Of a DNA stretch of 21,251 nucleotides, positions 1-8,635 are shown piece after piece. Positions within the stretch are counted from its first letter, which is position 1; every line of letters starts with the position of its first letter. The notes beneath the pieces are model-generated. The model did no database searches, was not told where the DNA came from, and saw only the letters and a list, made by a program, of their open reading frames with translations. A program made the translations under genes and the position numbers. The stretch is from NCBI GenBank assembly GCA_037439945.1, contig JBBIVA010000058.1:1-21251 (forward strand), read 5' to 3'. The stretch comes from CALEUX01 sp037439945 (lineage in GTDB: Bacteria; Bacteroidota; Bacteroidia; Bacteroidales; Marinilabiliaceae).

Positions 1-442
1 AGTAACAACCGACCATGCCCCCCATACCCTTGAAGAAAAACAGCAGCCGTATTTAAAGTCAATGTCGGGAGCCCCAATCATACAACATTCGCTCAACATT
101 ATGCTTGAGCTATGCAAACAGGGAAAAATTTCAATGCAGAAAATTGTTGAAAAAATGTGCCACAACCCGGCAATCTTATACCGGATAAAAAACAGGGGTT
201 TTATACGCGAAGGGTACTTTGCCGATTTGGTGTTGGTCGATTTGGATACATCTTACACGGTTTCAAAAGATAATATCCTTTACAAATGCGGTTGGTCGCC
301 CCTTGAAGGGACTACATTCAACAGCAAAATAGTTAATACATTTGTAAACGGGAATTTGGTTTACAATAATGGTGAATTTATTGAAACCCAAAAAGGGATG
401 CCCATATATAGAAATATAAATATTGCACAGGATTATAGTTAA
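1..442 (+). CDS. pyrC: dihydroorotase, C-terminal part (5' end outside window)
   Basis: This is the 3' end of a dihydroorotase gene, the amidohydrolase that interconverts carbamoyl-aspartate and dihydroorotate in pyrimidine synthesis. The reading frame is open from base 2 and starts with TTDHAPHT, the motif that carries the catalytic aspartate of dihydroorotases. The first in-frame ATG (62) lies inside the protein, so it is not the true start. Further family marks are SGAPIIQHSL, the KMCHNPA segment, GFIREGYFADLVLVDL, and the late KCGWSPLEGTTF and VNGNLVY strands of the small beta domain that closes the amidohydrolase barrel. About 146 residues are present of an expected 420-450. The N-terminal HxH metal ligands lie outside the window, so activity cannot be judged. 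Downstream are two small palindromes and then ppc. Confidence 0.93.
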   Translation, partial: VTTDHAPHTLEEKQQPYLKSMSGAPIIQHSLNIMLELCKQGKISMQKIVEKMCHNPAILYRIKNRGFIREGYFADLVLVDLDTSYTVSKDNILYKCGWSPLEGTTFNSKIVNTFVNGNLVYNNGEFIETQKGMPIYRNINIAQDYS

Positions 443-482
443 AAAATATTATGGAACACCAGTGTTTAGCAAACACAACTTG

Positions 483-498
483 TCCCGACTTTTCGGGA
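483..498. repeat. short GC-rich palindrome (hairpin) after pyrC
   Basis: A perfect 6-bp inverted repeat TCCCGA/TCGGGA encloses the 4-nt loop CTTT. No T tract follows, so it is a poor rho-independent terminator. It resembles the CCCGA/TCGGG intergenic palindromes common in Bacteroidota, and a larger one of the same kind occurs at 8560-8597. Confidence 0.55.
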
Positions 499-546
499 AA
501 CACGGATGAATAGAAGATCGGCGGAGCCAAAATTCATAATGCGAGT

Positions 547-566
547 TCTCCCGTAATAACGGGAGA
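547..566. repeat. 8-bp inverted repeat in the ppc leader
   Basis: TCTCCCGT and ACGGGAGA form a perfect 8-bp stem around the loop AATA, 34 bases before the ppc start codon. No T tract follows. It could be an RNA leader hairpin or another member of the intergenic palindrome family. Confidence 0.5.
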
Positions 567-599
567 TGCTAACCGACCTTAATCAAAAAAATATTACGG

Positions 600-3320
600 A
601 TGAAAAAAGAAGATATTGAAAAAGAAGGAATAGAAAAAATCCACACCGACTTTAATTCTATAATGGATGCCTTTATGGATGTTCTTGCCGGACAGGGTGA
701 AGAAGCGATTGCAGTAACTTTAAAAGATATTGAGGACAACTCAAAAAATGAAGGTTCTGTTTTGCACAATCCAAATAATGAGAAAATAATACAGGCCTTA
801 AGCATAAGTTTTCAATTGATAAACCTGGTAGAAGAAAATGCTACAGTGCAGTTTCGGCGCAGGGTTGAAAACCATGTAGGAATTGAAGCCATAAGAGGTT
901 CATGGGGCGAAACCCTGAACAAGTTGCAGGGAAAGGGGCTTACCGAAGAGCAGATTGCCGACATCCTTCCCAAAGTAATGGTAATGCCAGTACTTACCGC
1001 TCATCCAACCGAAGCAAAGCGAACATCGGTGCTTGATTTGCACCGCGAGCTCTACCTTTTACTGGTGAAAAAAGAAAACAAAATTTGGTCGGTTTCTGAG
1101 CAAGAAACTATTGATAACGATATTAAAGCACTTCTTGAACGTTGGTGGCATACCCGCGAAATACAATTCGAAAAGCCCAGTATTGAGTCAGAGAGGAACA
1201 ATTTACTCCATTACTTTACTAAAGTGTTCCCGCTTGCCCTTGAAATAAGCGACAAACGGCTTAAATATACATGGAAAGCAATGGGCTTTGACCCTAAGCG
1301 GCTTTCTTCACCTGCCCGGTTTCCGGTACTTAAATTTGGTAGCTGGGTTGGGGGCGACCGTGATGGGCACCCGTTTGTTACAGGGCAACTAACGAAAAAT
1401 ACCCTGTTGGCCCACCGTAAAGCATCAATTTCTATCCTTAAAGATGCGTTAGTGAACCTGGCTGCGCGTACCCCATTTTCCTATACACAACATGCAGTTC
1501 CGAAAATCCTGGGCAATGCTTTACATCGCTACCTAACGATTATGGAAAAGGCTGGCACTGAAGCATTAAAACGAAACCCTGGAGAACCCTGGAGACAATT
1601 CATAAACCTTATATTGGCAAAACTTGACAATACTTTGGAAAGCAATATTGAAAAATTATCGCCCGAAACCTGGTATGCGTCACCAACCGAATTGCAAAAC
1701 GACCTGGATATTATTAAAGAAAGTATGTTGGAAACAGGTAAGCCCCGAATTGTTGAAGACCTGCTTTTTCCAATAGAAAGAAAACTGCAATGTTTTGGTT
1801 TTCATCTGGCTACACTCGACATAAGACAAAATAGCATATTTCACGAAAAAGCACTTGAACAGTTGCTAAAAACCGCATCCTTTGACGATTGGGAATACAG
1901 CACATGGGATGAAAAGAAACGAATAGAATTCCTTAACCATGAACTGCAAAGTAACCGCCCATTTGCGGTTAGCGGGGCAGCAATTGGCCCTGAAGCCGAC
2001 CAACTGATTGATTGTTATCGCGTTGTTCGCGACCATGTAATGGTTTATGGCTTTGAAGGGATAGGCTCATTTATTGTTAGTATGACGCGTAATTTGAGCG
2101 ACCTGTTAGTGGTTTATCTCTTTTTTAGGGAAATGGGTATGCAACATATGCCCTTTCAGATTGTTCCCCTGTTCGAAATCATTGACGACCTGCAGAAATC
2201 GCACGAAATTCTCGATGCTTTCCTATCGCATCCCTTTACACAATCAAAAAATAAAGGGCAGCACACTATTCAGGAAGTTATGCTTGGATACAGCGATAGC
2301 AACAAAGACGGGGGAATATTGGCAAGCCGCTGGAATATATACCGTGCAGAACAGAACCTCACCGAGGTAGCTGAACGTCATGGCATGCAACTTAGGTTTT
2401 TCCATGGTATTGGTGGCACCATAAGCCGTGGCGGAGGAAAATACCACCGCTTTCTTGACGGGATGCCCCAATATGCGCTCTCAGGCCAGATTAAACTTAC
2501 TGTGCAGGGCGAAGCCATAGCTCAACAGTTCGCCAACCTTCTTAATGCAACTTACAATCTTGAAATGCTCCTTTCGGGTACCGCCTTGCAAACAGCATAC
2601 ACATCGCATTTTAGAACAAAACGCTACTACCCTTTTGATACAATCAGGATGATGTCGGAACTTTCTATACAAAAATACAAGGAACTTATAAACCGAAACG
2701 GGTTTATTGAATTTTACCGACAGGCCACACCAATAGATTTATTGGAATGCAGCCGCATAGGGTCCAGGCCGGCCCGGCGCACAGGTACCAAAACCCTTAA
2801 CGATTTACGTGCCATTCCATGGGTATTTAGCTGGAACCAATCGCGTTTTAACCTTACCGCCTGGTATGGTGTCGGGTTTGCTCTTTCAGAAATAAAGAAA
2901 AACTACCCACAGAATTATAATGAACTAAAGCAGATAGCCAATATTTGGCCATTCATACGCTACACGCTTATTCACATAGAAACAAACATCCTTAATGCCG
3001 ACTTGCAACTAATGCAGCAATATGCAGGGTTGGTAAATGATGAAAATATTAGAAATGATTTTCTGAAACTTATAACAGATGAATACAAGCTGGCAAAGGA
3101 ACAAGTTATTGATTTATTGGGCGAAGAAGCAGAAAGCCGTCGCTACAAACTTCTCGATAATGTAAACCGCAGACACAATGCATTGCTAAAACTGCACAAT
3201 CTGCATATCAATTATCTTAACCAATGGAGACAAACTCCTGAAAACCAAAATTGCCAGTTGCAGGACCTGCTCCTAATGATAACTACGGCACTTTCGAGCG
3301 GACTAAAAAGTACAGGATGA
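600..3320 (+). CDS. ppc: phosphoenolpyruvate carboxylase
   Basis: Cytosolic enzyme that carboxylates phosphoenolpyruvate with bicarbonate to oxaloacetate, refilling the TCA cycle. The 906-residue product has the usual length (E. coli about 883). Family motifs appear in order: VLTAHPTEAKR at 131-141 with the catalytic His135, GGDRDGHPFV at 251-260, FHLATLDIRQNS at 401-412, PLFEIIDDL at 523-531, GYSDSNKDGG at 563-572, the glycine-rich FHGIGGTISRGGG at 601-613 and GSRPARR at 721-727. The protein ends in KSTG; most PEP carboxylases end in QNTG, so the terminal TG is kept while the two residues before it differ. The ATG at 600 is the first in frame and starts directly on the MKKEDIEKEG segment. 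No regulatory fusion or truncation is seen. It is followed by 156 bp and then a transporter on the same strand. Bacteroidota often use ppc or pckA for anaplerosis. Confidence 0.97.
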   Translation: MKKEDIEKEGIEKIHTDFNSIMDAFMDVLAGQGEEAIAVTLKDIEDNSKNEGSVLHNPNNEKIIQALSISFQLINLVEENATVQFRRRVENHVGIEAIRGSWGETLNKLQGKGLTEEQIADILPKVMVMPVLTAHPTEAKRTSVLDLHRELYLLLVKKENKIWSVSEQETIDNDIKALLERWWHTREIQFEKPSIESERNNLLHYFTKVFPLALEISDKRLKYTWKAMGFDPKRLSSPARFPVLKFGSWVGGDRDGHPFVTGQLTKNTLLAHRKASISILKDALVNLAARTPFSYTQHAVPKILGNALHRYLTIMEKAGTEALKRNPGEPWRQFINLILAKLDNTLESNIEKLSPETWYASPTELQNDLDIIKESMLETGKPRIVEDLLFPIERKLQCFGFHLATLDIRQNSIFHEKALEQLLKTASFDDWEYSTWDEKKRIEFLNHELQSNRPFAVSGAAIGPEADQLIDCYRVVRDHVMVYGFEGIGSFIVSMTRNLSDLLVVYLFFREMGMQHMPFQIVPLFEIIDDLQKSHEILDAFLSHPFTQSKNKGQHTIQEVMLGYSDSNKDGGILASRWNIYRAEQNLTEVAERHGMQLRFFHGIGGTISRGGGKYHRFLDGMPQYALSGQIKLTVQGEAIAQQFANLLNATYNLEMLLSGTALQTAYTSHFRTKRYYPFDTIRMMSELSIQKYKELINRNGFIEFYRQATPIDLLECSRIGSRPARRTGTKTLNDLRAIPWVFSWNQSRFNLTAWYGVGFALSEIKKNYPQNYNELKQIANIWPFIRYTLIHIETNILNADLQLMQQYAGLVNDENIRNDFLKLITDEYKLAKEQVIDLLGEEAESRRYKLLDNVNRRHNALLKLHNLHINYLNQWRQTPENQNCQLQDLLLMITTALSSGLKSTG

Positions 3321-3476
3321 TAAGCATGGACGCATTTTAGTTGAAAACTAAAAAATAAGGATTTTATAAATTTTATATAATAAATAAAAAATTAAACGAG
3401 CGTGATTCGTTAAAAAAAAAGGATGAAAATTCATCATGCGGGTTACATCCGGGTTTATTTAAAAAATTATTAAAGG

Positions 3477-4652
3477 ATGAAAAAATATTTAACCATTGTT
3501 GCTTCATTTGGTATAATGCTATGCTTAGGTAGTGTTTATGCCTGGAGTATAATAGCTTCGGAATTAATTGAAAATTATGGTTTCTCGGCAGGTCAGTCCC
3601 AGTTGATATTTGGCTCCATAATTGCCATATTTCCTGTTACAATGATTTTTGTTGGTAAACTCGGGAAAAAGGTAAAACACCAATATTTTGGGTTTATTGC
3701 CGGATTAGTATTTTTAGCAGGGTATTTTATGTCAGGTTTATCACATGGAAAATTCATTTTAATTTTAATAGGTGTGGGTGTTTTGGGAGGTGTATCTACC
3801 GGTTTCGGTTATTGGGTATCTTTAACTTCGCCCGTTAAGTGGTTTCCCGAAAAAAAAGGCCTTATTACCGGAATTGCAGCTGCAGGTTTTGGCTTGGGGG
3901 CCGTATTTATGTCCGAAGTGTCTGAATTTATTCTTAATAAAGGATATAATGTTCTCGAATTGCTTAAAATAGTGGGGTTGAGCTATGGATTGATAATTAT
4001 TGTTTTATCAAATTTTGTCTATCAAACTCAAGATACCTATAATGGCAATTTTGAACAACTTAAAGTATCACAATTCATAAATTCAAAAATATTTAAAAAA
4101 CTATTTTTGGGGATTTTCTTTGGCACATTCGCTGGATTGCTTATAATAGGAAGTTTGCGGATTATTGGGGGGCAGTACGATATTTCAAACCATATACTAA
4201 TTCTTGGTGTATCTCTTTTTGCGGTGGCAAATTTTTTAGGCAGGCTGACCTGGGGGTTTTTGAGCGACATTTTCGGGGCAAGTTTAAGTGTATTTTGGGC
4301 GTTACTTGTTCAATCTGTTTCAATTTTAACACTGAATTTTGTTCCCCTAACTGATATCTGGTACTTATTAATATCATTTTTTATCGGCTTTGGGTTTGGT
4401 GGCAACTTTGTTCTTTTTGCCAAAGAGACAGCGCAAGTGTTTGGGGTGAAAAATCTTGGGATTATCTATCCGTATGTATTTTTGGGTTATGCAATAGCCG
4501 GAATTGCAGGTCCATATAGCGGTGGTTTTCTTTATGATTTTTCGGGTTCCTATTATTCTGCTATACTATTAGCAAGTTTTATGAGTTTAAGTGGGAGCTT
4601 ACTGTTTTTAAAACATCACATCTCATCTTTAAAAAAAGATAATGTAAAGTAA
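3477..4652 (+). CDS. MFS transporter, OFA (oxalate/formate antiporter) type
   Basis: A 391-residue inner membrane carrier of the major facilitator superfamily with about 12 hydrophobic segments. The start MKKYLTIVASFGIMLCLGSVYAWSI is characteristic of the OFA family (GSVYAWS at residues 18-24), as is FGYWVSLTSPVKWFPEKKGLITG, which carries the Trp-Phe-Pro-x-Lys-Lys-Gly loop between transmembrane segments 4 and 5. OFA members exchange or import small monocarboxylates or dicarboxylates such as oxalate, formate or lactate; the substrate here cannot be read from the sequence. Neighbouring ppc makes an organic acid substrate plausible, but that is only context. The ATG at 3477 follows TTAAAGG immediately, too close to act as a normal Shine-Dalgarno, as is usual in Bacteroidota. 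The following 470 bp have no intact gene. Confidence 0.88.
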   Translation: MKKYLTIVASFGIMLCLGSVYAWSIIASELIENYGFSAGQSQLIFGSIIAIFPVTMIFVGKLGKKVKHQYFGFIAGLVFLAGYFMSGLSHGKFILILIGVGVLGGVSTGFGYWVSLTSPVKWFPEKKGLITGIAAAGFGLGAVFMSEVSEFILNKGYNVLELLKIVGLSYGLIIIVLSNFVYQTQDTYNGNFEQLKVSQFINSKIFKKLFLGIFFGTFAGLLIIGSLRIIGGQYDISNHILILGVSLFAVANFLGRLTWGFLSDIFGASLSVFWALLVQSVSILTLNFVPLTDIWYLLISFFIGFGFGGNFVLFAKETAQVFGVKNLGIIYPYVFLGYAIAGIAGPYSGGFLYDFSGSYYSAILLASFMSLSGSLLFLKHHISSLKKDNVK

Positions 4653-5123
4653 AAATTTTGATATTGCAGCAAAACATTTAAAGCTGCGGAAATTAATTGC
4701 GGTTTGTATGTCTCTTATTTTGGTGCAATCAAATACAGATAGTATCAAATTAAAAAAATGAATTTCTTAAAGATCTTTACTAAAGGTTGAACAATTTTGA
4801 TAATTTAGTTAATAACAATAGATCGTTAGACTTTTAGAATATTAGAAGTTAGATAAAAGCAGGTTCTTGATTTTAAACACATTAAATGTTTAATGAGTAT
4901 ATTTGTATACATCTGTAAATCAAGCAAATAAAAAAACTTAACAAACTATTATAATAAATTGATTGAAATCTATATAAACCTTTTTATTATAGAAACAAAA
5001 TGTTATGATTTTGGGTTATAATAATGATTTAACAAATAATAACAATTAAAAAACACAAACCCCTACAACATACTTATTTACTATATGTTACGTTTATAAA
5101 CTCAAATAAAATAAGTATTTAAA
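4653..5123. other. AT-rich intergenic region
   Basis: No ORF with recognisable similarity is seen on either strand. A weak stem GCAGC/GCTGC lies shortly after the transporter stop. A TATATTTG string at 4898-4905 matches the Bacteroidota -7 consensus TAnnTTTG but lacks a TTTG at the usual -33 distance. It could be the old promoter of the broken gene that follows. Confidence 0.5.
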
Positions 5124-5565
5124 ATGAGAATTATATAACTAATATCATTATTCATCTGGGCAGAAAAAATCCTATCCCAGTCCGAATTACCAATATTTAT
5201 GGCCGGTACATGGAAAATTGAAAACAAAGAAATATTTGAGCATTGGGACAAGATCAATGACAAATTTCTTAAGGGATTTTCCTATAGTTTAAAAAATGGC
5301 AAAATGCAAAATTTTGGAATATCTTGATATAGTTTATTCAAATAATGGAATAATTTATACTGCAACTGTTATTAACCAAAACAAGGGTATTGGAATAGAA
5401 TTTAAAAACACCAGTGGGCATGCCAACACATTAATTTTCGAAAATCCAAACCACGTTTTCCCGAAATTAATAAAATACAGGAAAACAAGTAAAAACCAGT
5501 TAACAGTAACAATTACTGACAGGAAACAAAAAGAATATTCCTATATAAATGAACAGGATACCTGA
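5124..5565 (+). pseudogene. broken exported DUF6265-like protein
   Basis: Two frames together spell one protein. From the ATG at 5124 the frame reads MRII, a TAA stop (5136-5138), then LISLFIWAEKILSQSE, which looks like a signal peptide. It continues as LPIFMAGTWKIENKEIFEHW and KINDKFLKGFSYSLKNGKMQ before stopping at about 5325. The matching second half lies one base later (5296-5565) and reads EYLDIVYSNNGIIYTATVIN, then FENPNHVFPKLIKY and EYSYI. The order (GTW/GEW start, KNGK, ENPxHxFPKxIxY, FSY/YSY end) fits the DUF6265 family of small exported proteins of unknown function. So there is one nonsense codon in the leader and one frameshift at about 5300-5320. The family call is from memory of its motifs; the break is seen directly. 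The surrounding DNA is also degraded. Confidence 0.7.
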
Positions 5566-5669
5566 ATAAAAATAATGTTTGATCCCTTCATAAAGTCAAT
5601 AATTGTCTTTGTTTATTAAAAAAAGAAATTATTATTTTAAACAAATAGCGTCCTAAACGATTAAAAAAG

Positions 5670-5729
5670 AGAGAAGGAATTTTGCACATCAAATTAACTT
5701 TGAGTTGCACAACAAAAACAAACTTCTCT
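5670..5729. repeat. inverted repeat leader before transposase remnant
   Basis: AGAGAAG at 5670-5676 pairs with CTTCTCT at 5723-5729, and TTGCACA occurs twice between them (5682-5688 and 5705-5711). The structure ends four bases before the ATG at 5733. It may be the leader or end region of the decayed insertion element. Confidence 0.3.
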
Positions 5730-5732
5730 AAA

Positions 5733-5800
5733 ATGGCAAATATAACCTTGTTTTCTCAGATAATTTCAAAATTAGACTGAAGAAACTTTATCAAACTAAT
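5733..5800 (+). pseudogene. N-terminal stub of an IS4-type transposase
   Basis: The ATG at 5733 starts MANITLFSQIISKLD, then TGA, then RNFIKLI. This resembles the first residues of IS4-family transposases with a DUF4372 N-terminus that are frequent in Bacteroidota. The frame is broken after 15 codons and the following bases carry more stops and no catalytic DDE region, so only a stub remains. The assignment rests on a short N-terminal match recalled from memory and is tentative. Confidence 0.4.
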
Positions 5801-6234
5801 TCTTTATGAGTTGTTCAAAGATGTTTAAAAAGCCCCGGGTTCTATCATAAATAAACGTTTTGCTTTTTCAGAAACTAAATTTAGAATTATCCCAGAATTC
5901 GAAAAGTATTTTCAATAAGATAACAAATCTTAATTTTGATTAAATTTGTTCAAGTATAGCTAAATACAAAATTAAAACCACAAAATAAGCTACAACCAAA
6001 ATTACCATATGTTAATATGGGGCTTTTAGTGGTTTATTTATGAATTGAAGAAATACATATTGCCTTTTTATAATTGATTGAACCATTAAATAAACTGCAG
6101 TTTATAGCTGTCTCAACAAATTGCATATAAACTGATTTAAAACATTCTGGTTATTAAAGCAAAAAAAACCAAAATTTGGTTACAAAAAACTGGTACTGCT
6201 ATGTATATAACAATTAATAATTTAAAAATTTATC
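5801..6234. other. AT-rich intergenic region before the lipoprotein gene
   Basis: No intact gene is visible. A hairpin CCATAT/ATATGG (6005-6020, loop GTTA) followed by GGCTTTT could be a weak plus-strand terminator. A 15-nt palindrome AACCAAA-A-TTTGGTT lies at 6167-6181, 53 bp before the start codon at 6235, where an operator could sit. Confidence 0.45.
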
Positions 6235-8361
6235 ATGATGGGACCAACAATTTTCGATATTAACAGCTTTTCTATTTACGGAAAGCCGCCATCTCTGAAA
6301 TTAAATTTTATAGGGATTAAAATAGTAACCTTTTTTTTAGCAATATTGATTATGCTTACAGGCTGTTTTGATAACGGTGGTAAAAGCCATAAAAACAAAC
6401 CCGAAATTTCTGAAAAAACAATTTCTGAGGTAATTGCCCAACTAAAAAGGGCTCATCCAAATTGTCCGCCCGAAAGAATTGAGCGCGGTGTAAATCATAC
6501 TGCGTCAATTTGGTGGGCAGCAGATGGTACAGATAAGGATTTTGCGGATTTCAGTAATAAATATTTTGTATCAGATGAAAACCAGTTAAAAATTCTTTTT
6601 AACAAGGCCAATAAGCACATTGAAACCCTTTATGGTCATTTCAACTGGATGACTTTAAAACTTCAGGAGCCTGTACACCTGAAATTTGGAGAAATTCTGC
6701 CAATTGATGAAATGTTTAGCGGATTCAATCCCGGGGCACATCTTCAGGATGATTTGTACAAAAATAAAATTGCGTTTGTAATTGCCCTAAATTTTCCATT
6801 TTATTCATTGCATGAAAAAAATGAATTGGGAAAGGCATGGAGCAGAGAAGAATGGGCCTATGCAAGACTGGGCGATTTCTTTACTTCAAGGATACCCGCA
6901 GAACTTAACCAGCATTATGCCAAAATAAGTTCCGGTGCAGATTTATATATAAGCCAGTACAACATTTATGCAGGTAAACTCTTAACCGAAGAGGGCAAAT
7001 CACTTTTCAGGGATGATATGGTATTACTCTCCCACTGGAATTTAAGGGACGAACTTAAAGCAAATTATCCATTGGGTGAACAAGGGCTCGAAAAACAACA
7101 AATGATTTACCAGGTAATGAAAAGGATAATTGACCAGTCAATTCCCTTGTCTGTAATAAACAATCCAAAGCAGAACTGGGCCCCATATAGTAACAGTATT
7201 ACAGAAAACAACCAACCCGTCGAATATTTTCCTGAGCCCAACACAAGGTATCTGCAAATTATCAAAAATTTCAGGGCACTAAAAGCCATGGATGAATATT
7301 CGCCTTTAAACACTTATATACGTCGGAATTTTGAAGGTAACATGGAAATATCACAGCCTGATGTTGAAAACCTGTTTGTAAAATTTCTGGAATCTGAAAC
7401 TTTGAAAGAGGTAGGACAATTAATTTCAAACAGGCTGGGCCGACCCCTTGAACCTTTTGATATTTGGTATGATGGTTTTAAAGCACGCAGTAATATTAAT
7501 GAAGATGTGTTAAGCCAAAAAACCCGAAACCTCTACCCCGATGCATCCGGGTTTAAAAAAGATATGCCAAATATTCTTCTGAAACTTGGGTTCTCAAAAA
7601 CCCGTGCCAATGAAATTTGTGACAAAATCAGTGTTGATCCTGCGCGCGGCTCAGGCCATGCCTGGGGCGCTGCAATGGTTGGGATGCAATCACATTTGCG
7701 GACCCGCATTCCGGATAATGGTATGGATTATAAAGGGTACAACATTGCAATTCATGAACTGGGGCATAATGTTGAACAAACCATTTCGATGTACAACGTA
7801 GATTATTATGCACTTACCGGTGTTCCCAACACGGCCTTCACCGAAGCCCTTGCCTTTATATTTCAAAAAAGGGATCTTGAACTCTTGGGCATACAAGATA
7901 ATAATCCACAATATCAAGCATTTAGAACTCTTGACCTGATATGGTCAACTTACGAAATAATGGGTGTTTCACTTCTGGATATGAGGGTATGGAAGTGGTT
8001 ATATGAAAATCCAGATGCTAATGAATCACAGCTAAAAGATAAAGTTATTGAAATTGCCACTGATATTTGGAATAACTATTATGCACCCGTTTATGGCACT
8101 AAAGATCAGCCAATTCTTGCAATATACAGTCACATGGTAAGTTATCCGCTTTACCTTTCGGCTTATGCCTACGGAAATATTATTGAATTTCAACTTGAAG
8201 AGTATTTAAGCCAGAAATCCTTTGCCAGCGAAATTGACCGTATTTATCAACTTGGAAGGCTAACCCCCAATCATTGGATGCAAAAAGCTGTTGGGGCCGA
8301 TATTGATATTGAACCATTATTAAAAGCTGCAAACCTTGCAATAACCCAGGTTAACAAATAG
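6235..8361 (+). CDS. lipoprotein with M3-like gluzincin metallopeptidase site
   Basis: A 708-residue predicted lipoprotein. A hydrophobic stretch at residues 29-41 runs into LTGC, a lipobox with Cys44, so the mature protein should be membrane-anchored outside the cytoplasm. The 28-residue stretch before the hydrophobic core is long for a signal peptide, but no later in-frame ATG would keep that core. The zinc site is HELGH at 507-511, preceded by GYNIAI and followed by FTEALAF, whose Glu537 is 26 residues after His511. The M3 oligopeptidase family has a similar HExxH plus downstream Glu arrangement. The stretch RGSGHAWGAAM just before the site is well formed and may line the active site. I do not recognise the exact family; peptidase activity is an inference from the motif. 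It stands alone between the decayed region and the sugar isomerase gene. Confidence 0.75.
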   Translation: MMGPTIFDINSFSIYGKPPSLKLNFIGIKIVTFFLAILIMLTGCFDNGGKSHKNKPEISEKTISEVIAQLKRAHPNCPPERIERGVNHTASIWWAADGTDKDFADFSNKYFVSDENQLKILFNKANKHIETLYGHFNWMTLKLQEPVHLKFGEILPIDEMFSGFNPGAHLQDDLYKNKIAFVIALNFPFYSLHEKNELGKAWSREEWAYARLGDFFTSRIPAELNQHYAKISSGADLYISQYNIYAGKLLTEEGKSLFRDDMVLLSHWNLRDELKANYPLGEQGLEKQQMIYQVMKRIIDQSIPLSVINNPKQNWAPYSNSITENNQPVEYFPEPNTRYLQIIKNFRALKAMDEYSPLNTYIRRNFEGNMEISQPDVENLFVKFLESETLKEVGQLISNRLGRPLEPFDIWYDGFKARSNINEDVLSQKTRNLYPDASGFKKDMPNILLKLGFSKTRANEICDKISVDPARGSGHAWGAAMVGMQSHLRTRIPDNGMDYKGYNIAIHELGHNVEQTISMYNVDYYALTGVPNTAFTEALAFIFQKRDLELLGIQDNNPQYQAFRTLDLIWSTYEIMGVSLLDMRVWKWLYENPDANESQLKDKVIEIATDIWNNYYAPVYGTKDQPILAIYSHMVSYPLYLSAYAYGNIIEFQLEEYLSQKSFASEIDRIYQLGRLTPNHWMQKAVGADIDIEPLLKAANLAITQVNK

Positions 8362-8522
8362 TTTTCGGAAAAAAACACGTCAGGATATTTGATTTTATGA
8401 GATAAATTACTTTTTTTGTTCATTCACAGTTTATCCACCTAACAAATTTATGTAATGAAACACTCAAGTTTGGTTAAACGCAAACATGTAAGTAATAAAA
8501 TTTAAAACGTGTGAGTTTCATA

Positions 8523-8635
8523 ATACCTTAAAAATTAAATTTTATTATGCTGAAACGAACCCCGATTGTTCGGGGCGAGTTGCCCCGAAGTATCGGGACA
8601 AGCTATCATACCTTCAAAAATTAATTTTTTTTATG
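8523..8635 (+). repeat. imperfect direct repeat flanking a palindromic element in the leader
   Basis: Copy 1 (8523-8549) and copy 2 (8608-8635) both begin ATACCTT, continue with a run AAAAATTAA, then a T-rich run, and end in ATG. Only the second ATG opens the real gene. The 58 bases between them hold a GC-rich palindrome. The arrangement looks like a duplicated start region around an inserted hairpin element. Confidence 0.5.
8560..8597. repeat. CCCGAT...ATCGGG palindromic element
   Basis: The inner stem TTCGGGGC/GCCCCGAA (8 bp, loop GAGTT) is extended by an outer stem CCCGAT/ATCGGG after a 2x2 internal mismatch. Two smaller side-by-side hairpins (CCCCGA/TCGGGG and CCCGA/TCGGG) are an alternative fold. 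No T tract follows. It looks like a REP- or MITE-like intergenic repeat of Bacteroidota. Confidence 0.6.

Noticed and set aside
62..442. ATG at 62 as the start of a 126-residue protein
   Set aside because: The frame is open to the window edge and carries the dihydroorotase DHAPHT motif before this ATG.
3391..3420. Hairpin AACGA/TCGTT as a ppc terminator
   Set aside because: The stem is only 5 bp and is followed by A residues on the plus strand, so it lacks the T tract needed for termination.
5296..5565. 89-codon ORF as an intact small gene
   Set aside because: The upstream overlapping frame supplies the missing N-terminal half of the same protein, so this is the second half of a frameshifted gene.
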